DNA from: Actinoplanes oblitus | GTDB taxonomy: Bacteria; Actinomycetota; Actinomycetes; Mycobacteriales; Micromonosporaceae | Reading direction: 5' to 3' | Assembly (NCBI RefSeq): GCF_030252345.1 | Contig: NZ_CP126980.1 | Coordinates: 5,719,501-5,783,500 of the forward strand | DNA: 64,000 bases | Shown here: positions 58,070-64,000 of the stretch, one piece after another | Layout of the letters: each line of letters opens with the position of its first letter | Position numbering within the stretch: the stretch's first letter is position 1 | The notes under the pieces: model-generated | The model's input: only the letters and a program-made list of their open reading frames with translations | What the model was told of the DNA's origin: nothing | Database searches by the model: none | Translations under genes and position numbers: made by a program

Positions 58070-60943
58070 ATGGAACTCGAGGTTCCCCGCGTCTGGCTCC
58101 GGCTCAGCTTCGAGCTGCAGGTGGATGGGCAGTTCGCGGTCGGCGTCACCGACCACCGCGGCCGGCGTGTCACACCTCCACGGCCGGGTCGCGGGGCGTA
58201 CGGCTGGGACGACGTCTCGATCCCCGCGACGGAGCTGACGCCGCCACTGGTGCTCCGGCGCCCCACCGCGGTGTGGCGGATATTCCGGGACGCGGTGGGG
58301 GCGTTGCCCGACTTCCGTACCGGAAGCTCCTCCCCACCCGCTCTCCCGATCTTCGTGTCGGTCCCCCGGGAACTCGCGCTCATCCGCTCCGACGTGCTGG
58401 TGTCGCAGGTTCTGCCGCCGTCGAACGAGCCGCCACGGTGGGTCGCTGTCCACGATCGCCCGGCGTTCGGGCAGGTCGCGCCGTTCGTGCTGCCGCTGAC
58501 GATCGTCGGTGTTGGCGAGCGAGGCGCCGACGCGCTGCGGCGGGTCGAGCAGACACCCTGGTCCAGTCCGGACGAGTCGCTGCAGGCGCACCTGGCCGAC
58601 ATCACCTGGCTGGACGAGCCCGCCGACGTGATCCGCCGCCAGCCGGAGGGCGACGTCGACGTGCTCGTGCTGGACGCCTACGACGCCCGGGCGCTGACCG
58701 CCGCGGGGTCCAGTGCGGGGATACGCGCGGCCATCGTGCTCGGGGCCGGCCCGGCCGCGGCGCACACCGACCCGGAGAGTGTGCTGCCACTGGCCCGCAG
58801 CGTGATCACCGTGGCGGGGCCGCCCGACGCCGTCCAGCTCGACATCATCGCTCTGCTGCTGCGAGGCGTGAGCCGCGACCTGCCCCTGCACGAAGCCGTC
58901 CGCGAGGCCGCAACCCACCACGACGCGCAGGGTCGCGTGATCGCCCTGTCGGCCTCGCCCGATGCCCTGCACGACCTGCGCCTGACGGCGGCCTGGGACA
59001 GTGTCGAGGGCAGCGTCGTGGCCCTGTCCGGGACGATCGGCGCCGGCACCGGAAGCACCACGGTGGCGTCGATGTTCCCGCCCGAGCAGCACGAGCTCGG
59101 CAGGTCGCTGATCGCGGACGTCGACGCCGCCCGCCACCTGGAGTTCAGCTTCACCGGGGAGGCGCACGGGCTGATCCCGCTGGCGATCGCGCGCAAGGCC
59201 GTGGCCGACGCCGAGCGGGCGGCCCGCGAGCTCGCCTCGGCCTTCGCGCCCGGAACGGATCCGACGGTGACCCGGGACGGTGTCCGGGTGGTGAACCTGG
59301 GACTGCGCCGGCGCGGCGATCAGGTCGGCCCGCCCGGCGTGCGCACCAGCTACGTCGAGCACGTGTGTTCCCTCGCGGCGGGGCAACGGTACGACCTGGA
59401 GGTGCAGATCGGCGCCGCCTGGCCGCAGAGCCTGGTGGTCGGCGAGCTGCCCTCCGTCGACATGTTGCTGCCCGACGACCGTCGCGGGCACGACCTGCAC
59501 GTCGCCGTCTTCACCGACACGATGACGGTGGTGGGCGAAGCGACCCGGGTGCTGCGGCTGCCGCCGTCCGGGCCCTCCCCGGTGCTGACCTTCCCGCTGG
59601 TGGCCGGGGCGGCCGGCCCGGCGTGGGCCCGGGTGAGCCTCTACCACCGGGACAACCTTCTGCAGACTTTCCGGCTCGACCTGCTCGTCGAGGAGGCGGA
59701 GCGGACGCACCCGGGCATGGTGGCCTCGGCCGGCCTGCAGCACAGCGCCACCCGGGACTGGGGGAACCTCGGCGCACTCGGCCGGCGTGCCCTGTCGCTG
59801 ACCGTCAACAGTGACGGCGCGCGGGGCCATCGGCTGTTCGTCAAGGGCGAGGACCTGGCCGTGACCCTGCCGATCGACCACGACCGCGGCGAGGAGGTCG
59901 CCCGGGAGGTACGGCAGATCCTCACCGCCAACGTGAACCGCGCGATCTCCTCCGCGGAGGCCCTCTGGCGCCTCGCCGTGCGGGGCAGCGACTTGTTCAC
60001 CTTCCTGTTCGACCGCCTCCGGGAGGAGGCCGACGCGCTGGCCGCGGTGTGCCGGCGCGAGGACGAGACGCTGCAGATCATCCGCGCCGACCCGGCCGAG
60101 TCGGTGCCGTGGTCGCTGGTCTACGACTGGGATCTGCCGGACTTCCGCTACGGCGACGAGTCGCCGCCGGTCTGCTTCGGCCGCACCGAGGAGGGCCGGC
60201 GCTGCACGCACCACTCCACCGACGGCGTGGTCTGCGTGTACGGCTTCTGGGGCATCCGCCACCACGTCGAGGAGCTGCTGGCCGCGCCCCGCGAGACCGA
60301 CCTGCCCGGTACGCTGCGGATCACCGAGCCGAGCGTGCTGGTGGCCCTCGGGGTGGATCCCGCGGCGACCGGCGACCTCGTCGGCCGGCTGTCGGCGGTC
60401 TTCCCGCCACCGAGGGTGCGGCACCTGGGCAGCACCGATCGGCTGCTGGACAGCCTGTTCAGCGCCGATCGCCCGGCGGTGGTGATCGTGCTGGGCCACC
60501 ACAAGACCACCGATGTGGTGTCGGAACCGGTGGGCTCGCGGATCGCCCTGCGGACGGCGGACGGGTGGCTGCAGGCCAAGGAGATCACCCGGCGGCGCAG
60601 GCAGAACGGCTCCTGGCAGCCGCCCCAGTCCATCGTGATGCTGCTGTCCTGCGGGTCCGCGGCGCCGGCGCCGACCGCGATGAGCAGCTTCCTCGCCGCC
60701 CTCAACGGGGTGGGCGCCGGTGCGGTGCTGGGGACCGAGTGCGACGTCTATTCCGATCTCGCCGCCGACTTCGCCATCAACGTGCTGGCCGCCCTGGCCG
60801 GCGCCGAGCCGATCGGCCGGGCCCTGCCGTTCGCCGGAGCCGTCCGCGCCGCCCGGCACCGCATCGTCATCGACAAAGGGGACGCCCGTGGCCTCGCTTT
60901 CGCCGCGTTCGGGCCGGCCGAGCTCGCGCTGGTGCGTCAGTAG
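58070..60943 (+). CDS. CHAT-domain protease-like protein
   Basis: A 957-residue protein with no signal or membrane segment. The C-terminal part, about residues 660-957, is a CHAT (caspase-like) domain: ESVPWSLVYDWDLPDF, the catalytic His in VIVLGHHKTT (His810/811) and the catalytic Cys in IVMLLSCGSAAP (Cys861), with the closing ADFAINVLAALAGAEPIGRA. Residues 130-300 look like a second, degenerate caspase-like fold without the His/Cys pair, and 430-550 is beta-rich. CHAT proteases act in signalling and in defence systems such as CHAT-TPR and CHAT-gasdermin. It overlaps the next gene by 56 bp. Confidence 0.85.
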   Translation: MELEVPRVWLRLSFELQVDGQFAVGVTDHRGRRVTPPRPGRGAYGWDDVSIPATELTPPLVLRRPTAVWRIFRDAVGALPDFRTGSSSPPALPIFVSVPRELALIRSDVLVSQVLPPSNEPPRWVAVHDRPAFGQVAPFVLPLTIVGVGERGADALRRVEQTPWSSPDESLQAHLADITWLDEPADVIRRQPEGDVDVLVLDAYDARALTAAGSSAGIRAAIVLGAGPAAAHTDPESVLPLARSVITVAGPPDAVQLDIIALLLRGVSRDLPLHEAVREAATHHDAQGRVIALSASPDALHDLRLTAAWDSVEGSVVALSGTIGAGTGSTTVASMFPPEQHELGRSLIADVDAARHLEFSFTGEAHGLIPLAIARKAVADAERAARELASAFAPGTDPTVTRDGVRVVNLGLRRRGDQVGPPGVRTSYVEHVCSLAAGQRYDLEVQIGAAWPQSLVVGELPSVDMLLPDDRRGHDLHVAVFTDTMTVVGEATRVLRLPPSGPSPVLTFPLVAGAAGPAWARVSLYHRDNLLQTFRLDLLVEEAERTHPGMVASAGLQHSATRDWGNLGALGRRALSLTVNSDGARGHRLFVKGEDLAVTLPIDHDRGEEVAREVRQILTANVNRAISSAEALWRLAVRGSDLFTFLFDRLREEADALAAVCRREDETLQIIRADPAESVPWSLVYDWDLPDFRYGDESPPVCFGRTEEGRRCTHHSTDGVVCVYGFWGIRHHVEELLAAPRETDLPGTLRITEPSVLVALGVDPAATGDLVGRLSAVFPPPRVRHLGSTDRLLDSLFSADRPAVVIVLGHHKTTDVVSEPVGSRIALRTADGWLQAKEITRRRRQNGSWQPPQSIVMLLSCGSAAPAPTAMSSFLAALNGVGAGAVLGTECDVYSDLAADFAINVLAALAGAEPIGRALPFAGAVRAARHRIVIDKGDARGLAFAAFGPAELALVRQ

Positions 60944-63062
60944 GCCCGGCCGGATCACCGGCACGATCCTGCTCGTCCTGGCGCTGGCCGGCGGGCCGCT
61001 GCTGGATGTTCCCGCAGCCGCGGCGGCCGACCTGATCGTGGTCAGCGACGGCACGACCGCCACGCTGCCGCCGAGGGCTTCGGCGATCGTCAGTTTCCCG
61101 CTGACCGCTGCCCCCGGTGTGCCGCTGGATCCCGCGCCCGAGGTCGCGGTGCAGCGGGTCCTGCTCGACAAGGAGCAGCTCGACGTGGCCGGCGCCGTCG
61201 AACCATGGATCACCGCCGCGGTGCCGGCCCTGGAACTCCGGGTCAGCACCGACCGGCTGGCCACACCCGGCGCGTACGAGATCCTGCTCTCGGTGACCCG
61301 CGGCGACCAGCGGCAGCTCGTCACGGTGACCCTGACCCGCCCGCCCGGCCGGGTGGTCACCCCGGCGACGGTCACTGTCAAACGGACCCTGCCGTTGCTC
61401 CCGGGCGGTACGACCGAGGAGCGACTGCCCCGGCTGACGGTGTTCGCCGCGTCGGGGACCCGGCTCGTCACCATGTCCGCGTTCCAGGTGGAACCGGACG
61501 ACCCGCAGATCCGGGTCGGCACCGTCGCGGTTCCCGTCGAGCCGGGCGGCCACACCGACGTGCCGTACACCGTCGCCGGGACCGCCGGCCCCGGGACGGT
61601 GACCCGTACGGTGCAGATCTCCTCACCTCAGCTGAGCGACCCGGTCCCGGTCACCTTCTCGGTGACCACCCGGCGTCATCCCGGCCTCATCGCGGTGTTC
61701 CTGATCCTCGGCGTGCTGCTCGGTCTCGCCGTGCGGACCCTGCTTCCGCGAGCGGCCGCGTGGCGGGCCCGGGAGATCGACCGCAGGCAACTGGAGGCGG
61801 ATCTGACCAGCCTCGCCGGACAGTACCCGGACGAGGAGTTCGGCGCCTTCCTCGCCGAGCGCCGAGCCGCCCTGCACGCGGCGCGCGGCGCCGGGGTGAC
61901 GACCACAGCCGCCGCGATCCGCACCGCTGTCGCCCAGCGGCTGGAGGCGTTGCAGGCCGAGCTGACCGGGCTGGACGATCGGTACCGCGCCCCGGCGACG
62001 ATCCTGCGCTCCGACTGGAGACTGCCGGCGAGCCTGGCCGATGGCGTCGGCGCGGCGCGCGCCGCCCTGGCGCGAGCGGACGCCGCCCTGGACGCCCGCA
62101 ACCGGGGCGGCGCGCGGGACGCGCTGACGGACGTGGACCGGGCGGTCGACGACCTCGTCCGCGAAGCCGGCGACTGGGGTGCCCTGGCACTCGCCGGGCT
62201 CACCGACCTGGCGAACGCCCTCGGCGACCGCGACAAAGGGTCGCTCGGACAGCTGCGGACAGCCGTGCTGCTGGCCCGGAGCGGCGTGCCCGTGTCCGCC
62301 GTGGCCAGTCCCGCGACCACGGCGGACCTCGCCCGGCGCCTGCGCGAGGCGGACCAGACCGTGCAGCGCTTCGCGGCCCTGCGGCCCTACCTCAACGGTG
62401 TCGCCGAGGAGGCCGACCTGCTGGCGAAGACGCTCGCCGAGCACCAGCAGGACGTCGCGGACCTCACCGCGGCGACGCGGTCGGCTCGCGCCGGGGCCCG
62501 CGCCGCCGGCGACGACCCGGCCACGGCGGCGGAACCGCTCGCGCGGGTGATCTCCGAACTCGTCACGGCCGAGCAGGACGCCATCCGGCGTCCGCTGAGG
62601 GCCGCCCAGGAGCCAGCCGTGGACGCCATGCTGGCCAGCGGGGACATGGCGGGCGCGCTGCAGGTGGTACTCGGCAAGCTGGGCACCACGACGGCACCGA
62701 CCAGTCCGGTGCTCCTGGGCGACGAGGCCACCACGATCATGGCGGCGACGCGTACGGTCTCCGAGGCCACGCCGGTGCCCCAGCCGCGGCTGGCGATCCT
62801 GCCGAACCGGTCCCCGGCGAGGGACCGGTGGAACGCGGCGAGCCGCGGCATCGTGCTGGCCGTCGCCGGGGCGGGCGTGCTGCTCGTGCACACGCTGGTC
62901 GCCGTGGCGATCGTGCTGCTCGTCGGCTACGGGCTGTTCCTGTCCAGCTGGACGGGAACGCTCAACGACGTGACGACGATCCTCGTCTGGGCCTTCGCCG
63001 TCGACGTCTCGATCGCCGGCCTCAGCGCTCTGCTGACTCCCACCCCGGCGAGGGCCGGATGA
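60888..63062 (+). CDS. large membrane protein, partner of the CHAT protein
   Basis: A 724-residue membrane protein starting at a GTG inside the 3' end of the CHAT gene, with AAAGGGG 7 bases upstream. A signal-type segment (TGTILLVLALAGGPLLDV) leads into an outside region of two or three beta domains (residues 48-260, FN3-like; TPGAYEILLSVTRGDQ), then a membrane helix at about 263-285 (GLIAVFLILGVLLGLAV). Residues 286-650 are a long cytoplasmic helical, coiled-coil-like region with Ala/Arg/Asp heptads, followed by three C-terminal membrane helices. I know no family for it. It may hold a target or receptor for the upstream protease. Confidence 0.82.
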   Translation: MASLSPRSGRPSSRWCVSRPGRITGTILLVLALAGGPLLDVPAAAAADLIVVSDGTTATLPPRASAIVSFPLTAAPGVPLDPAPEVAVQRVLLDKEQLDVAGAVEPWITAAVPALELRVSTDRLATPGAYEILLSVTRGDQRQLVTVTLTRPPGRVVTPATVTVKRTLPLLPGGTTEERLPRLTVFAASGTRLVTMSAFQVEPDDPQIRVGTVAVPVEPGGHTDVPYTVAGTAGPGTVTRTVQISSPQLSDPVPVTFSVTTRRHPGLIAVFLILGVLLGLAVRTLLPRAAAWRAREIDRRQLEADLTSLAGQYPDEEFGAFLAERRAALHAARGAGVTTTAAAIRTAVAQRLEALQAELTGLDDRYRAPATILRSDWRLPASLADGVGAARAALARADAALDARNRGGARDALTDVDRAVDDLVREAGDWGALALAGLTDLANALGDRDKGSLGQLRTAVLLARSGVPVSAVASPATTADLARRLREADQTVQRFAALRPYLNGVAEEADLLAKTLAEHQQDVADLTAATRSARAGARAAGDDPATAAEPLARVISELVTAEQDAIRRPLRAAQEPAVDAMLASGDMAGALQVVLGKLGTTTAPTSPVLLGDEATTIMAATRTVSEATPVPQPRLAILPNRSPARDRWNAASRGIVLAVAGAGVLLVHTLVAVAIVLLVGYGLFLSSWTGTLNDVTTILVWAFAVDVSIAGLSALLTPTPARAG

Positions 63063-63083
63063 CCGGAATGCTTTGATCTATCG

Positions 63084-64000
63084 ATGATCGACGGGGACGG
63101 CATCATCGAGTACGGGTCGGCGGCGTTCCGGGCGGAGCACTGGCTGGTGCGATTCGTCGGTACCGACGACGGGCGGACGCTTCTGGCGGTCGACCACGGA
63201 CGGGTCGACGTGATCGACATGGCAACCGGCGCGGTGACGACCGGGCCCCGGGTCAAGGCGGTGACCACCCACGCCGATGTGGTGGCGGTGGCGCCGGCGG
63301 ACCGGCCGGACACCGTCACGCTGCTGACCCTGCCGGAGCTGACGCCGCGGGCGGAGTTCGACGCCGGCGGCCCGGTGTACCGGCTGGCGATGAGTGGCGG
63401 GACGATCGCGGCGCTCACCGCCGAGCCGTACACACTGGCCCTGATCGTGGACGGCACCACGCACCGGATCGACCTGCCCGACGAGGCGACCTGCCTCGCC
63501 CTGTCGCCGGACGGGACGCTGGCCGCGGTCGGGACGAACAAGGGTCGTACCGGGAACGTGCTGCTCGTGGACGTGCCGACCGGGACTGTCCGGCACACGC
63601 TGACCGGGCCCCGCGCGCCGGTCACCGCGGTGGCCGTCTCCGCGGCGCACGACGTGGTGGTGGCGGCGGCCGGGCCGCGGGTGCTCGGCTGGACGCCGAG
63701 CGCGAAGAAGCCGAAGGCCACGAGCCTGTGGGTGTCGCCGAAGGACGGCGCGTCGCTGGCCGGGATCACCCCGTCCGGGCGGCTGATCGCCTACTCCTGG
63801 AAGGGGTCGACAGCGGCCGTCGATCCGTCGACCGGGACCGTCGACTGGGAGATCGACTCGTACGGCCCGGTTCTGGTCCACGGCGAGCGGGTCGTCTCGG
63901 TCCGGTTCGGCGACTGCCGCGAGCTCGACCCGTCGACCGGGGCGGTGCGGCACACCTGGACGCACCGCGGATACATGACCCGGTTGTCCGCCGTCGGCGA
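63084..64000 (+). CDS. beta-propeller (WD40-like) protein, cut by the window edge
   Basis: An ATG-started frame (MIDGDGIIEYGSAAFRAEHW) open to the right edge for 305 codons. It shows repeated blades of four strands with Asp-Gly turns (VALSPDGTLAAVGTNKGR-like ALSPDGTLAAVGTNKGRTG; LLVDVPTGTVRHTLTGPRAP; GWTPSAKKPKATSLWVSPKD), as in WD40/PQQ propellers. No signal or membrane segment is visible so far. It starts 21 bases after the membrane protein and is probably co-transcribed, adding a protein-protein interaction module to the CHAT operon. The true length is unknown. Confidence 0.78.
   Translation, partial: MIDGDGIIEYGSAAFRAEHWLVRFVGTDDGRTLLAVDHGRVDVIDMATGAVTTGPRVKAVTTHADVVAVAPADRPDTVTLLTLPELTPRAEFDAGGPVYRLAMSGGTIAALTAEPYTLALIVDGTTHRIDLPDEATCLALSPDGTLAAVGTNKGRTGNVLLVDVPTGTVRHTLTGPRAPVTAVAVSAAHDVVVAAAGPRVLGWTPSAKKPKATSLWVSPKDGASLAGITPSGRLIAYSWKGSTAAVDPSTGTVDWEIDSYGPVLVHGERVVSVRFGDCRELDPSTGAVRHTWTHRGYMTRLSAVG

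Noticed and set aside
58070..60943. Gasdermin partner for the CHAT protein
   Set aside because: The downstream protein has a signal segment and coiled coils, not a gasdermin-like beta fold with a C-terminal inhibitory tail.

Overview
The window is very GC-rich DNA with strong G/C bias at third codon positions, many GTG starts and many 4-bp stop/start overlaps. The gene families point to a filamentous, spore-forming actinobacterium: an ECF sigma factor paired with a DGPF protein, lamin-tail secreted protein, FIST plus GGDEF-EAL signalling, two DUF5937/ArsR regulators, an RpiR-controlled amino-sugar-type ABC transporter and a SpoIIM/RDD/DUF58/MoxR membrane cluster. Micromonosporaceae, perhaps Actinoplanes, is my best guess, but that is inference from family content and not a database result. 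No rRNA, tRNA, CRISPR array or replication origin was seen.

Layout. 1-9.7 kb is ordinary chromosome: a membrane protein cut by the left edge, the DGPF/ECF pair, a HAD hydrolase, small secreted proteins, an L,D-transpeptidase, an ArsR-type regulator divergent from an MFS-TetR operon, and a Baeyer-Villiger-type monooxygenase. 9.7-15 kb is accessory: a 255-bp copy of the monooxygenase 3' end brackets about 1.9 kb of unfamiliar genes, followed by further small proteins with less biased codons. 15-21.8 kb holds an alpha/beta hydrolase, a lamin-tail protein, a binding-protein-dependent sugar transporter without its own ATPase, and an RpiR regulator. 22-25 kb pairs a FIST sensor with a diguanylate cyclase/phosphodiesterase. 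25-35 kb holds a discoidin-like membrane protein, a large HTH-ATPase regulator, VOC, PHP, a second DUF5937/ArsR regulator with an aldo/keto reductase, a pentapeptide-repeat secreted protein and repeat-rich intergenic DNA. 35.5-42.6 kb is the RDD/SpoIIM/DUF58/MoxR/DUF4350/DUF4129 block. 42.7-46.2 kb holds a membrane protein and a NarL-type two-component system. 46.2-49.2 kb is a second decayed area, with a broken regulator beside an intact flavoprotein and a transposase remnant. 49.2-54.8 kb holds a HAD phosphatase, an OmpR-type two-component system and an ABC exporter operon whose genes are linked by two tiny coupled reading frames. 55-58 kb holds RidA, a DinB/maleylpyruvate-isomerase-like protein and a secreted endonuclease I. 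58-64 kb is a three-gene operon: a CHAT-domain protease-like protein, a large membrane partner and a beta-propeller protein running off the right edge.

The most unusual material is (i) the CHAT/membrane/propeller operon, (ii) a dispersed intergenic element of about 115 bp with a conserved TTTTC(CG)GTACG head, present at least five times, and (iii) two distant tandem arrays with the same 62-63 bp period and a related consensus.
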